This document shows positions 1 through 12,189 of a stretch of 64,000 nucleotides of DNA, one piece after another. Source of the stretch: Solanum dulcamara (taxonomy: Eukaryota; Streptophyta; Magnoliopsida; Solanales; Solanaceae); assembly GCF_947179165.1 (NCBI RefSeq), contig NC_077245.1, forward strand, positions 14,602,740 to 14,666,739, in the 5' to 3' direction. Position 1 is the first letter of the stretch, and every line of letters starts with the position of its first letter. The notes below the pieces were generated by a model. It was not told the origin of the DNA. It saw nothing but the letters and a program-made list of their open reading frames with translations, and searched no databases. The position numbers and the translations under genes were made by a program.

Positions 1-731
1 GATTATTTTACTCGTGCCATTATATATATAAACTGGCGGCACATATGCCAAAGTGAGACTTTTTTGTATACAGATGGAGTGTTACTTAGTTTATTTCATA
101 GGTTTGATTAATTTCTTATACTCAATCGGCTAAAACCTACTGAGTACATGTGAATTGTACTCACCCTTACTTATGTGTCCTTTTTTGATGTAGATACTGG
201 TCAAGGTACTTCACGTGGCAGCTAATATTCTAGAGGATTGTGTATTCTCAGATTAGTGGTGAGGTTCCAGAATTTGAATCGTCACTAGTCTATCTTTATT
301 TCTTACTTCACGTGGCAGCTGATATTCTAGAGGATTGTGTATTTTCAGATTAGTGGTGAGGTTCAGAAATTTGAATCGTCACTAGTCTATCTTTATTTCT
401 TACTTCATGTGGCAGCTGATATTCTAGAGGATTGTGTATTCTCAGATTAGTGGTGAGGTCCCGAAATTTGGATCGTCACTAGTCTATCTTTATTTCTTAG
501 TCTTTTGTATCATTCAGAGACTTATGTTGTATCTTTAGACTCGAACCTTGTATTAGATGCTCTTTATACTTATGACACCAGATTTTGGATAATTTCTTTA
601 TTGTGTTTCTTGTCATTTAAATTATGCCAGGACTTTCCCTTTGGGAGTCTCGTATGAGTTTTACTTTTAGGCTTACACATCAGGTTGGATTTTGAAATGT
701 GTGTCATCATGACCTCGATTTTTGGATCGTG
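1..731 (+). mobile_element. 3' part of a Ty3/gypsy-type LTR
   Basis: The stretch has the look of a solanaceous Ty3-type LTR: a 'cctactgagtacatgtg...tgtactcac' block near 137-165 and an end at 'ggatcgtgaca' near 731, the terminal motif also seen at the solo LTR at 22.87 kb. The 5' end lies outside the window. It contains three 97-bp tandem repeats (listed separately). No ORF is present. The strand follows from the TGACA-type 3' end. Family name not determined. Confidence 0.5.
208..498 (+). repeat. Three 97-bp tandem repeats inside the LTR
   Basis: Units start at 208, 305 and 402, each opening with 'acttca(c/t)gtggcagct' and closing with 'ctatctttatttctt'. They differ by only a few substitutions, so the array expanded after or shortly before this LTR inserted. 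No coding potential. Tandem repeats in LTR U3/R regions are common and often vary in copy number. Confidence 0.85.
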
Positions 732-784
732 ACATAATATAACTAACTTGTAACAATACTAACAATCTAACTACCACATGACTG

Positions 785-1335
785 ATATGTATTAACACCC
801 CTTCTCAAGCTAGAGGGTGTAAAATGTTCCACACTCCCAGCTTGTTCATCAAATAAGAATGCTGAACTTTACTTAGTCCCTTAGTTAACAAATCTGCTTG
901 TTGTTCTTCAGTTCTCACATACTTTGCCTCAATGAGTCCTTCTTTGATCTTGTCCCGCATGAAATGACAATATATCTCGATATGATTTGTACGCTCATGG
1001 AATATTGGATTAGAAGCAATCTACAAGGCATCCTAACTGTCACTCATGACTATCGTTGGATGTTTCACTTGTATTCCTAGCTCTTGAAATAAGCCCAGTA
1101 ACCATGTAATCTCAGCCACAGCTAATGCCATGCTTCTATACTCTACTTCTGTAGAACTTCTTGAAACTGTCTGTAGCTTCTTAAACTTTCAGGACACCAA
1201 TGAACTTCCAAATTTGACTAAGTAGTCTGTCACAGACCTTCTAGTATTTGGGCAAGCTGCCTAATCTGAATCATACCAACATGTAAGCTCCTGACTAGGT
1301 AGTGAACTCATGAGAATACTTTGCTCGAGTGCAAT
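785..1335 (-). pseudogene. Ty1/copia RNase H C-terminal fragment
   Basis: Translating the minus strand gives the end of a copia polyprotein: a block reading SRSSTEVEYRSMALAVAEI, then WLLGLFQELG, then ERTNHIEIYCHFMRDKI, then KYVRTEEQQADLLTKGL, ending near LMNKLGVWNILHPLA. These are the conserved closing motifs of plant copia RNase H (TEAEY, HIDIxxHFxR, QxADxLTK). In-frame stops interrupt it, one next to WYDSD and one in SDSQDAL. The 5' part is cut off at 1336, where the Ogre LTR begins, so the Ogre element probably inserted into this copia relic. Confidence 0.85.
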
Positions 1336-3560
1336 TGTTGACACCCAATTTTGACCCTCTACAAACATATATTGGTTATCGAGCTTCTTCAATTTCAAAC
1401 AATTTTAAAATAATTTGCTTGCAAAAATCCAAAATATTTTAAAGCTATTTTGACAATTTTATATTTTTTGAACAAAATATATATAATTACTACCTTTACG
1501 ATTATTCAAAAATTATCTTAAAAAATATTTCTTTTAAACTAAAAATTATGTTACTTATGTTAGTTTAATTAATAGATTTATATTTTTATCAATTAATTTA
1601 AATTTAGGTTAATTATTTTACTTTGTGGAAATTAAGAAGTTCGTTAATTAATTGATATTAATTCTTCTTAATAAAGTTTTAGTCGAAATCACCAATTAAA
1701 TCGATTTGGCTATCTCCTAAACTTAAATAGGTGAAATTTGCAATCTGGTTGGCCCAATTCTAAAATTCAATATTAACCAATTTTGCCTCAGTTTTAAGTC
1801 CAAATTTTTAACATAATTTGCCCCAAATCTTACTTCTATTTTCTATACACATAACCCAACCTATTATATAATATTCATCTCATACCTACATCTATACGAA
1901 AATACGTATACACAAACAACCTTCCAATTTCCACATACACATGACAACACCAACTTACTAAAATACATATTTCTATATACTGTTTTTTTTCCTACATGTA
2001 TGCATGTTGTTAGTCATTATGTTATCTTATTATGCTTATATGTGACCCTTTTAAGTGTTATGTATATGTACATATGTGTTTTTTTTTATATATTATTCTT
2101 ATGCCTCAAGTACCCACCATATCAAGATGAATTTAGTAGTAATTGGATCACGAGTTGTGTTGTCTCAATTTTATTTATTGTGAAATTATAATGTATATAT
2201 GTTTGTTTGTTAATATACAATAGTTCATATTTGTATTACTAAATGTTATGCATGAATGAGTCTTAGTATAACACATGATTAATTAGAATTAAGAGATTTT
2301 TTGTTCTTAGATGCAAGTTTCATATTGGTTTTCTTTAGATCCTAGTGATTGCATTTAAAATGAGATGTTTAAGTATTTTTTATTCAATTAATAAGAATCA
2401 TATCACAATTGCTTTCTCTCTATTCATTTACTAATTTTATCCTCTTTATTTATTATATGAACCATCATCCGAGTCCAATATGGACTTCCTCTATTATTTG
2501 CATTTCGACATTGAGCCACGGAGGCTCAAATACCCTCTTTTTCGAATCATCCTCTTCAAAACAAAAAATGGAACAGAATGTTGATTTTCAGGTTGCTAAA
2601 GTTGAAAATAGACTGTATACAATGTATATACAGTCCGATATACATGAAAATAGTATTGTATACACTGATATACAATATATATATACATCCGTGATATATA
2701 GTAAAATTTGGCCAAAAGCCCAAAACGCAGGTGACCCAATAACTTAGCCAAGGCGTACAGAAACTAAGTGTTGGGGCAAATTTTCATTTTTTATTCATTT
2801 ATATTTAATTTGGGTTGTAATAATTTATTTATTTACGTTTATTCATATTTGTGTAGAAGTTGATTTAGTTTGGTTTAACTTAATCGAACTCCCCTTAAAA
2901 GAGAAACCATTTTTGTGTTAATTTGCTCTAAAAATGACTTTGTCCAAATATTTTCCTTTTAGTTAGACATTTTAATAAAAAAGTGAGATTTTCTTCCAAA
3001 TTATCTTAAAGTTTTTTTTAGTTGATATTCTTTCAAATCAATTGAGTTTAAGGTGTATTTTCTCTAAATTAATATTTTACTAAATAGCTCAAGTGATTTT
3101 TCTCATTTAATCAAAGTCTTAATCGCCTTTAATTTAGTTAAAATACATTAGATCTACCACTTCTCTTTAAACATATTTAAAATTTATTTACTTAGTCATT
3201 TAATATAGTATATTTTCTTGATAAATTATCTTAATTATTTCAAGTTGATTTACTGCTCAAATAAATATATTTATTTTTACTCCTTATAAGTAATTTTTCC
3301 AAAGTTAGTCAAATACTTTTCAAATCATTGGATAACCGCACGTTAGCGGCCAGTTTGAGTGCTAACACATTCTCAAAGTGGAAATTTGAACCCTTACCCA
3401 TTTTTTCTAATTTTTAAAGCTAAAATCTCTTAAGGTCTTTTAAATTAAGTTTTCTTAATTTCTTTTAAAAATTAAGTGACGACTCTTCTTTTTCTAAAAT
3501 TAATTTTTTCTCTATAAAGTTGAAATTAATTTTAAACTTCGTCCAATTTTCGACATAACA
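1336..3560 (+). repeat. Left Ogre 5' LTR
   Basis: It starts TGTTGACACCC and ends CGACATAACA, so it obeys the TG...CA rule, and the primer site follows four bases later. The length is 2225 bp. Compared with the right LTR it lacks about 0.92 kb at the junction near 1965, where 'acatat' joins 'ttctatatac' with about 4 bp of microhomology. It retains about 0.15 kb near 1400-1550 that the right LTR has lost. It is AT-rich with no coding content. Confidence 0.85.
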
Positions 3561-3564
3561 AAAA

Positions 3565-3581
3565 TGGCGACTCTATTGGAG
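3565..3581 (+). other. Primer binding site of the left Ogre element
   Basis: TGGCGACTCTATTGGAG begins four bases after the LTR end CA. Tat/Ogre elements use a primer site of this TGGCGACTC type, reported as complementary to a tRNA-Arg 3' end. The site here carries ATT where many family members have GC-rich bases, so it may be mutated or family-specific. Confidence 0.7.
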
Positions 3582-4139
3582 AGTAATTAGGTTCTAACCA
3601 TTAGATTTGACTAACCTATTTGACTAACTATTCGGGAATGTAATAATTAGTAATTTATTTTCTTTATTTGCGCCTTAAATATTTAAATTATAATTCATTT
3701 TCTTTATTTGCGCCTTAAATGTTTAAATTATAATTTGCTTTTTTTATTTGCGCCTAATATGTTTAAAATTACAATTATTGAAATGTCATCACATGCATTA
3801 ATTCCGCCAAATGGCAAATAGTTTGCATTAGAATTAAGGACAGTTACGTAGTCACCTGCGGTTATTCCTTCAGAAAATAACCATTACTTCTTGAATTAAT
3901 AAACGGGTAGTTGGTTCGTGGTCGTCCAACGTCGTTTATTATATTCAGCCCACAGTTAGTCCGACTCGGGAATCCAGTCTCTTTTCAAACCCCACTCTAG
4001 TCTACATAGCGTAGAGCAAAACCAAATCTCTATTTAAGCATTAGCCTAAGATGTCTTAATACCCAGGGTGTATTAAGTCCATTAGCAAAGCACCAAATCA
4101 TGTCTAAAGGTCCATAACCTAAAGACATATCATTCTTAT

Positions 4140-5682
4140 GTGACATTTGAAAGATGTATGTGCGCAACCAAACTGTTACCCATGGGGGCGGGGGTGCTTA
4201 CAGTATCTTGTTTTGTAGGTATGGCTAATTCTCTCAAATTCGACATGGTCATAGAAGAGCCTTTGAATCTTAAAATGTGGTGGAACAATCTCAATAGAGA
4301 TCACAAGAAAATGCTTAATCGGCACATGGGGCTATTGCCATCGCTCTTGGAAATGCCCGCTTGGCCTAAATTGATCAAAGCCCTCACCGGATACTGGTAT
4401 AATGAAAAAATAGTATTTCATTTTGGTACCATATAAATCACCCCGACAATTGAGGAAATTCGAGATGCTATAGACACCATCGGCACTGGATTAAAGAGAA
4501 GGGTCAAAAAAAAAAAGAAGATATTATAAAATACTTCAAGCTGAAAAGGGATCGGGCTGATTGGGTTCATGGATCAAGTATTGCTTTCAGGGATCTGTAC
4601 AATCGATTTGTACATACAGATTTCTACATAACTTTTAATCAGGATTTCCAGTCATATAAAGAATGGGATGAGACACGACCGCTAGCGTTTGCCATTGCAC
4701 TGTTAGGAACCATGGTATTTCCTCAGGGTCCGAGCCTTTCTATCAACACTAGGATTATCATGTTTGCTCACACCGCCTTTCATGGGCTTATTAGTTAAAG
4801 AGTAGTGAACTATTACCTGCTTGCACCTACTATCTTAACTGACATATACCGCGCCTTGAGAAGGTGCAGAAACGGGCATCATTACTTTCAAAGATGTAAT
4901 ATGCTCCTCCAATGGTGGATAATGAGTCACTTACTCAAGGTACAAGGAACTCAAGAGCTCACTATTCTGGATAATAGGGACCATCTCTTGGGTTTTAAGC
5001 ATGAGCTGTATTGGGGGGATCTCGATAGGAGAAGAACCAAAGTAGAATGGGCTCGAATATTCTATGGGTTAAAAGACGATGACATACAATGGATGTTCAG
5101 TAGATTCATTTCAAAGAAAATTGTGATACGAGGCCATAAGCGTCCCTTTTTTCTGCTTCCGGGCATTCGAGGCATTCATCTATATGCACCTATCAGGGTT
5201 ATAAGGCAATTTGGGAGAAAGCAGATCATACCTCTAATGGGACATACCAGTATTTATGTGTTCGACCACGGAGATGAAAAAGTCCCAAATGCGGGAAATA
5301 TATTGAAAAATGGAATAATCCCCCAAAATTGGTTGAAGGTACTCTTGCTGAAAACCAATTCAATGTCGAATATGTGGAAGGATACAAAAGTTGGCTAAGC
5401 AACAACGTGCAAGGTCTTTCATTTTCAGTTCCAAACATTTATCACAGTATTAAAGATAAAGAGTCAGAAGCAAAGATTGAATTCGAACAAGTTAAGAATG
5501 AAATCCAAAAAGAGGACACGCATACCATAGAAATCCAGCAACACACTATAGAAAGCCTAACTCAAGAATTGGAAGACTTGAGAGGCAATCTTAAAGATTT
5601 GGATACTTGGATGGAAACATGGAAAGAGAGCACAAGGTATCAAACTTGGGAGGAAAAGGGGCATTGGTATGATGGTTATTGA
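4140..5682 (+). pseudogene. Ogre ORF1 (function unknown), left copy, broken
   Basis: This is the extra ORF that Tat/Ogre elements carry upstream of gag. The first block (4140-4436) reads MTFERCMCATKL, then FDMVIEEPLNLKMWWNNL, then LLPSLLEMPAWPKLIKAL. It continues through WVHGSSIAFRDLYNRF (about 4560-4610), YLLAPTILTDIYRAL (about 4813-4857) and a charged coiled-coil-like tail (about 5440-5660). I think it matches the plant domain listed as DUF7745, from memory and not searched. It is broken by a stop at 4434-4436, a roughly 38-bp deletion inside the A-run near 4510 (the right copy keeps that sequence) and later frame changes. No biochemical role is established. Confidence 0.65.
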
Positions 5683-6181
5683 TTAATGGCTCAGTAAAAT
5701 CTTCGTCAAGCCATGGGTCAAACAAAGAGGAGCCGAGGATAAGAAGGACCATCGGGAACACCTCGGTAGTTTTGCCCCTGCTTGGGTTTCGTTCCATGTA
5801 TTTTCAATTATTCACCCCTGCGTAGGTTTGCCTTTATGTATTTTATTTTGACGCACTTTTCTGAAATGACCCTTGCATGGGTCTCTTTTGCTTTTTGTAT
5901 TCTTCTTAAAATCCTATTTTTTTATTTTATTTTTGCCCTCTTTTGGTATCTCGGGGTAATATAATGATTTAAATATTCACATACATCTTTCAAATCCGCT
6001 AGGCCTACCCTTTGGCATAAAAAGGCAGCCTATTATTTTTAGGATGCGCAATAACTGTTTATATGTCTTATGTGTTTATTTGTCTCATTATATGTGATAT
6101 TTTGCACTACATGTTATGAACAAAGAATAACATATTTTTTGTTGAGTTGTTTTTCTCTTATTCAGGTATTTAAAATTGATC

Positions 6182-7515
6182 TGTGTTGATAAACTGGTCG
6201 AACACCCTTATTTCACGAGATCAAAGGCTTCCAAAAATTTCTTTTTCCAATCAAAATCTGTTAGTAGAGAAAGGGAAAATGACTGGCAATAATGACAATA
6301 CTGGTTTGACAAAGATTGTTGCGACAGACCCTATCGTCACTGAACAAAATGAGTTGATTGCACAGTTTTTCAATAAATCGCTGAGATGAGAGTTGAGATA
6401 CAAAAAAATTGAGAATTGTCAAATTTGGCTATCACCGCCAACACGTCAGTTCCAGGCGAAGGAAGGCCCTCATTCTCCAAATTCAAGTATGGAACACATT
6501 CAAAACCCACGTTAAACCTCATTCAAAATACCTTCATTGTTGACCTCACTGCTTCAAATCTCCATCATGCTTCTGCTTCCTACCAAACACCACCTCACCC
6601 TCAAAATACCGACCCTCAATCTCGTTCTCCCCCATAAATCCAAAATGTTAACAACCCACAGACCTTTCCCTATCATCAAAATCAGCATACTAACTATCAG
6701 ACATTTTCCTAAAATTACCAAGCTTCTCAAAATAAACAAAATTCCCCATTTACCTACCCCACGCCACAAAAGACATCTTTCCAAATCCCAATCCCAAATG
6801 AACCCTATGCTAACGGTTCCGAACTTGATCACTCTAAGGAACAGGAAAAGGAGTGGAGGGCGAAGGAAGAGACAACCAAATGGAATATGAAAGAGGAGAT
6901 CATGAAAGCTATGAATGAGTTTCATTACACTTCGGATATTGCAGGATTAAATTACGAAGATTTGTGTATCCATCCGAATTAGACCTTCCCAAGGGGTTCA
7001 AAGTGTCAAAATTTGATACTTTTGGAGGAACCGAAAATCCTTTGGCTCATCTGAGAGCATATTGTGATCAACTAGTAGGAGTTGTGAAGAGCATAGCTTT
7101 GCTAATGCAACTCTTTAGCCGAAGTTTAAACGGAGAGGCTTTAGAATGGTTCAGCGCCCAAGAAATAAAATAATGGTCTAATTGGAATTCTCTAGCCAAA
7201 GATTTTATCGAGAGGTTTGCGTACAACGTGGAGATTGTTCCCGATCAATATTCTTTGGAGAAAATCAAACAAAAATCCACTAAAAGCTATCGCGAGTATG
7301 CATACAGCCGGAGGAAAGAGGCCGCCAGAGTTTGACCTCCCATGATAGAGAAAAAGATCATAGAAGTATTTGTACGCATGTAAGAGCCCGAATACTATGA
7401 AAGATTGATGTTGCTCATTGGAGCAAAATTTGTCGAAATAGTCAAGGTAGGAGAGACTATCGAAGATGGGCTCAAGACCGGAAAGATAGCCCATGTAGCC
7501 TCCTCAACTGGTCTT
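6182..7515 (+). pseudogene. Ogre gag, broken
   Basis: The likely start is ATG at 6279 (MTGNNDNTGL). The capsid-like core runs from MYPSELDLPKGFKVSKFD (6964) through LFSRSLNGEALEWF (7111-7152), FIERFAYNVEIVPDQYSLE and KIKQKSTKSYREYAY to MLLIGAKFVEIVKVGETIE. This is the Retrotrans_gag pattern that builds the particle around element RNA. Stops at about 7171, 7336 and 7381 and frame shifts near 6385-6420 disable it. The right arm repeats only the first part, up to the arm break near 6517. Confidence 0.8.
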
Positions 7516-7932
7516 TGGGACTATTTAAAAAGAAAAAAGAGGATGAATCTACCATCTCCTACACACCTGAAGGGAGGAGGTTCACCAACAGTAAGCCAGG
7601 AAAACCTACAACTTTCAAGACCTATCCACGAGATCCGAAAAATCCATACCAAGTTTACTATACCAAACTCCACCCCCAAATTACGAAGCCTCGCTCCAAA
7701 GTTATCAAAGTCCACCTTCTTACTACGCAGCATCACAATACCAAATTACCCCGCCAAACTACCAGACTCCAACACCAAAATATCAAACCCAATAGTATCC
7801 AAGATTCCAAACTCCCGCACCTCTTCGCCAAAATCGATTGAGTTATCATCACGTACCCCACCCCCATAAAATAACTACAACCTTTCCCAATCCAATTTTG
7901 AAAATAGGCCCGCTAGGACTTTTATTCCTCTA

Positions 7933-8699
7933 GTGGAAAGTCGAACTAAGCTGTTCAAAAGATTAAGATATGCAGGTATTATTCATCCTATTGCACCTAA
8001 ACTGACTGATATAAGCTTTAGACTCTATAGAACTGACAAAACATGTACGCATCATTCCAATAATGTCGGGCATGATACTGAAACCTATGTTAATTTGAAG
8101 CATAAAATTCAGGATTTGATTAATTATGAGGTTGCCACTCTCCAAACCGCCGCCCTTAATGTTAATAGTAATCTTTTGCCGAATCATGAAGGGGTTAATA
8201 TCAATATGATTGAGATAAAAGAAGATTGGTGTGGAACAAAATCCATAGTCCCAGCCTATCATAACAGTCTTAAAATGGTTATGGCTTCACTTAGCATAAA
8301 AGATAAATCAAATTTTGTGATATTGACACCTCAAAAGGTTATTGCTTTGGTGCCGAAAGAAATTCCTAACAAAAGAAGTTCGTGATCGAAGCTGCGGAAA
8401 CTCAGGGAATGACGTGGTCTGGTAGGTGTTACATTCCAGAAGAATTGGCTCAAGGGGGGCATACGAAAGATCAACAAAAGAGACCGATCAGTGAAGCTGA
8501 GGCTGAAGAGTTTTGGCAAAAGATGCAGCCAAAAGAGTATTCTATAGTGAAACATCTGGAGAAAGTACCTGCCCAAATCTCTGTGTCGGCATTGTTGATG
8601 AGCTCACAACAGCACAGACATTCTTTGATGAAAGCTTTGGATGACACTTATGTACCTGTGGGTACAGGTGGAGATAATCTGGCTGCTATGATGAGTTGA
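7933..8699 (+). pseudogene. Ogre gag C-terminal / linker region with degenerate zinc knuckle
   Basis: The translated sequence contains CTHHSNNVGHDTETYVNLKH at about 8044-8103. This is the place where related elements keep a Cys-x2-His...His...Cys nucleic-acid binding knuckle. The last cysteine appears lost (TYV where a DC would be expected). The following region (8382-8699) has QGMTWSGRCYIPEELAQGG, a linker typical of this lineage before the protease. A frame change near 8385 joins the two halves. Non-functional. Confidence 0.6.
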
Positions 8700-8774
8700 G
8701 TTGTTCAAGGACATCGCATTAGTTTTAGAGATGAAGAGTTGCCTCTTGAAGGTGTGATGCATAACAAAGCTCTT

Positions 8775-9248
8775 CATATCACTATTAAGTATCGGTAAAA
8801 GATCATGAATCGAGTATTGATCGATGATGGATTGGGTCTTAACATTTGTCTCTTGTCGACTCTCAAACAATTAAACTTTGATTTGGGAAAAGTCCGATGG
8901 AACCAAGTTAAGGTTAGAGCTTTTGATGGGGGTCAAAGAGATACATTAGGAGCTATGAACTTGGGTATTCAGGTAGGTCCTGTTGATTTTGTTGTAGAGT
9001 GCCAGGTGATGGACATCACCAGCAGCTACAACCTATTATTAGGAAGACCATGGATCCATATGGCTGGAGCTGTGTCTTCTACTCTCCATCAGATAATAAA
9101 GTTCGTAAAGAATGACCGTGAGGTGGTCGTTTATGGTGAAGGAAGTCATACAAATGGTTGCGCGCCAATTGTTGATGATATTACTAGAGGTATCGACTTC
9201 TACATAGTAGAGATGGTAAATGCCACTGGTGATGATTTGGCCCCATAG
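8775..9248 (+). pseudogene. Ogre aspartic protease
   Basis: Residues NRVLIDDGLGLNICLLSTL place the retropepsin active site at about 8811-8835. Related elements have D-D/G-G-S-G here; this copy reads DDGLG. Further conserved blocks are VRAFDGGQRDTLGAMNLGI and SYNLLLGRPWIHMAGAVSS. The protease would cut the gag-pol polyprotein. The frame is open for this domain (from 8805), but upstream and downstream reading is interrupted. Confidence 0.75.
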
Positions 9249-9769
9249 CCACCTATGCCTTCTGTTTATAAAATGACAGCCATTGTCATGCTCCAAAGCA
9301 ATTTTGAGCCAGGTTTTGGATTGGGGAAGTACTTCTAAGGAATTATTGAGCCTATTCAAATTCCTGATAAAGGATTGAAGTATGGTTTGGGATATGTCCA
9401 TATAGAAGACGATGAGTCAGATATGACAAACAGAAAGATTGATCGGGTACTAGCTAGGCCAATACCTCACTTGTATATATCATTTCCAGTGCGAGAATCT
9501 GTTGATGATGGCGATCTTAGGGAAGGAATCTAGAATCTTTTTGAAGAAGTTGACATAATCTTAGAGAAAGAAATGAGGACATCGGGCATCCGTAATGTTG
9601 AGCTAGAGGAGCAATTATCTAATTGGACATCCGCACCGCTCTTAGTCCCTCACTCATCTTGGTAGATAAAGACATATTATCTACTTATTTTTAAATCGGT
9701 GGTAGCCTAGAAGAGGCCCGAGACCCACCCTTTGTTTGTTTCTATTTTGTTATGCTTTAAGTTATCTTT

Positions 9770-11100
9770 ATGATATTTGAAAAAAGACAGATTGACCCAC
9801 AGTCATGGCCAAAATTTGTATTTATTTTGGACCTCCTTATTGCAAAATTTACTTATTATTTGGTTATCGGTCTATATTTTACTTATTTGACTTTGTTTGC
9901 TTATGATTTCAGTAAAAATAACTTAAAACCTACAAATATCATATCATATCATAAGACAAATGAACAAAATGAGATAGAATATAATGAGTTTGAGGATTAT
10001 GATGAAGAGGCTATAATGCCTGAACACCTTACCGAGGAATTGAAACTATTTAAGGAGCAATACAAGCCAAATCAAGAGGAAACTGAGGCTGTGAATCTGG
10101 GAGATGACGAGTGTATGAAGGAAACCATAATTAGTGTCCATCTAACAAAAGATGAAAGAAAAGAACTTATCAATTTGCTTAAAGAGTACATCGACATATT
10201 TGTTTAGTCTTATGATGACGTGCCAGGTTTGAGTATGGACATCGTGTCTCATAAATTGTCGATCAATCTGGATTGCAGCCCTGTAAAACAAAAGACTCGA
10301 AAATTCAAACCAGATTTGAGTTTGAGAATCAAAGAAGAGGTTATCAAGCAAATTCAATCTAGAGTGGTGGAAGTGACACAGTATCCAACTTAGTTAGCCA
10401 ACATTATTTCAGTTCCTAAGAAGAATGGCAAGATCAGAATCTGTGTTGATTATAAAGATTTAAACAAAGCTATCCCTAAAGATAACTTTCCATTACCGAA
10501 TATCCACATCCTCATTGATAATTGTGCCAAGCATAAAATGCAATCTTTCATGGATTTCTACGCGGGTTATCACCAGATTTTAATGGATGAAAAAGATGTA
10601 GAAAAGACAGCTTTCATCATACCGTGAGGTGTGTATCATGATAGGGTAATGCCGTTTGGTCTCAAGAATGCTGGAGCCACTTACATGAGAGACATGATGA
10701 CCATTTTTCATGATATGATTCACAATAAAATTGAAGTATATGTGGATGATCTCATTATCAAATCCCGTGAGAGTGCGGATCATTTGACTCACTTGAAGAA
10801 GTTCTTTGCTTACTTGCGCAAATACAACTTGAAATTAAATCTTGTTAAATATACTTTTGGGGTGCCTGCCGACAAGTTATTGGGATTTATAGTTAGTAGA
10901 AGGGGTATCGAGCTTGATCCCGCTAAAATCAAGGTGATTCAAGAATTACCTCCACCAAAAACCAAGAAGGAAGTGATGAGCTTTTTGGGAAGATTGAACT
11001 ACATCAGTCGATTCATAGCTCAGTCCACATTGATTTGTGAGCCTATCTTTAAGTTGCTGAAAAAGGATATATTGACAAAATGGACCAAAGAGTGTCAGAT
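9770..11100 (+). pseudogene. Ogre reverse transcriptase
   Basis: The RT core reads PKKNGKIRICVDYKDLNKAI (about 10420-10476), FPLPNIHILID, MDFYAGYHQI (about 10552), MPFGLKNAGATY (10649-10684) and VYVDDLIIKS at 10736-10765, which keeps the catalytic YVDD. It ends with LLGFIVSRRGIELDP and FLGRLNYISRFI. In-frame stops at about 10205, 10391 and 10624 mean no intact polyprotein can be made. The domain sits after the protease, as expected in Ty3-type order. Confidence 0.9.
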
Positions 11101-11560
11101 AGCTTTCAATGCTATCAAAAGTTACTTGTCTAATCCGTCGGTGCTAGTTCCTCTGAGGGAAAAAGTTCCATTGTTGCTATATCTGTCTGTCTCGGATAAT
11201 ATATTTGGATGCATGCTAGGTCAACATGATGAGACTGGGAAGAAAGAACGATCAATCTACTACTTAAGTAAGAAGTTTACTCCATACGAGGCTCATTACA
11301 CTCTTTTGGAGAAGACTTATTATGCTTTAACCTGGATTGCTCAAAAGTTGAGACATTACTTGTCTTCATATACTACATATCTTATTTCCAAGATGGATCC
11401 ATTGAAGTATATTTTTCAGAAAGCGATACCCACTGGGAAATTGGCAAAATGGCAAATGCTGTTGAGTGAGTTTGATATTGTGTATGTGACCCAAAAGGCG
11501 ATAAAAGCACAAGCCTTATCGGATCATCTCACAGAAAATCTAGTAGACGGAGAGTATGAA
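11100..11560 (+). pseudogene. Ogre RNase H (Ty3-type)
   Basis: Continuous with the RT frame (the ORF is open 10631-11863). Motifs include LLYLSVSDNIFGCMLGQHDE, RSIYYLSKKFTPYEAHYTLL and EKTYYALTWIAQKLRHYLSS, typical of the tethered RNase H that degrades template RNA in Ty3-type elements. The block ends near KAIKAQALSDHLTEN, after which the second RNase H begins. Confidence 0.85.
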
Positions 11561-11619
11561 CCGCTCAGAACTTATTTTCTCGATGAAGAGGTATTATTTG
11601 TAAGAGAATATATCTCCGA

Positions 11620-12010
11620 GGAATACCCTAGTTGGAGAGTATTTTTTGATGGGGCAGTGAATCATGAAGGAAGTGGGATTGGAGCAGTCCTAATATCAGA
11701 ATCTGGCCAACATTACCCTATGGCAGCTAAACTCCGATTTCATTGCACGAACAAAATAGCTGAGTATGAAGCATACATCATGGGTTTAAAGATGGAGATC
11801 GATAAAGACATTCAAGAGTTGTTGGTAATAGGAGATTCAGATTTACTAATTCATCAGGTTTAGAGGGAATGGGCCGTGAAGAATTTGAAGATTGCACCGT
11901 ACGTGAAGTTAGTGCAAAGGTTGTGTAAAGGGTTTTGCAAGATTGAGTTTAGGCATACCCCAAGGTTGCAGAACGAATTTGTTGACGCTCTTGCTACTAT
12001 CTCCTCAATG
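11620..12010 (+). pseudogene. Second (archaeal-type) RNase H of Tat lineage
   Basis: After the usual RNase H comes WRVFFDGAVNHEGSGIGAVL (11632-11691), then KIAEYEAYIMGLKM and LLVIGDSDLLIHQV. An in-frame TAG at 11861-11863 separates this from RHTPRLQNEFVDALATI. This is the D...E...D pattern of the additional archaeal-type RNase H that defines Tat/Ogre Ty3 elements, and it is the main evidence for the family call. One stop codon disables it. Confidence 0.85.
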
Positions 12011-12189
12011 ATCAAACATTCAGATACAAGCTACATTGATCCTGTGGAGATATATTTGAAAGAACAACCCACTTACTGTTCGCATATCGAAGAAGAACCA
12101 GATGGGAGACCTTGGTATTTTGAAATAAAAAAGTATCTAGAAACTGGAACTTATCCAGATAATGTGGCTTTCAATAAAAAAAAGCAATA

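Noticed and set aside
208..498. A CRISPR-like direct repeat array
   Set aside because: The 97-bp units are contiguous with no spacers and lie in a plant LTR.
6554..6925. Minus-strand ORF of 123 residues inside Ogre gag
   Set aside because: It overlaps the gag-coding region in antisense and its composition is that of a shadow frame.
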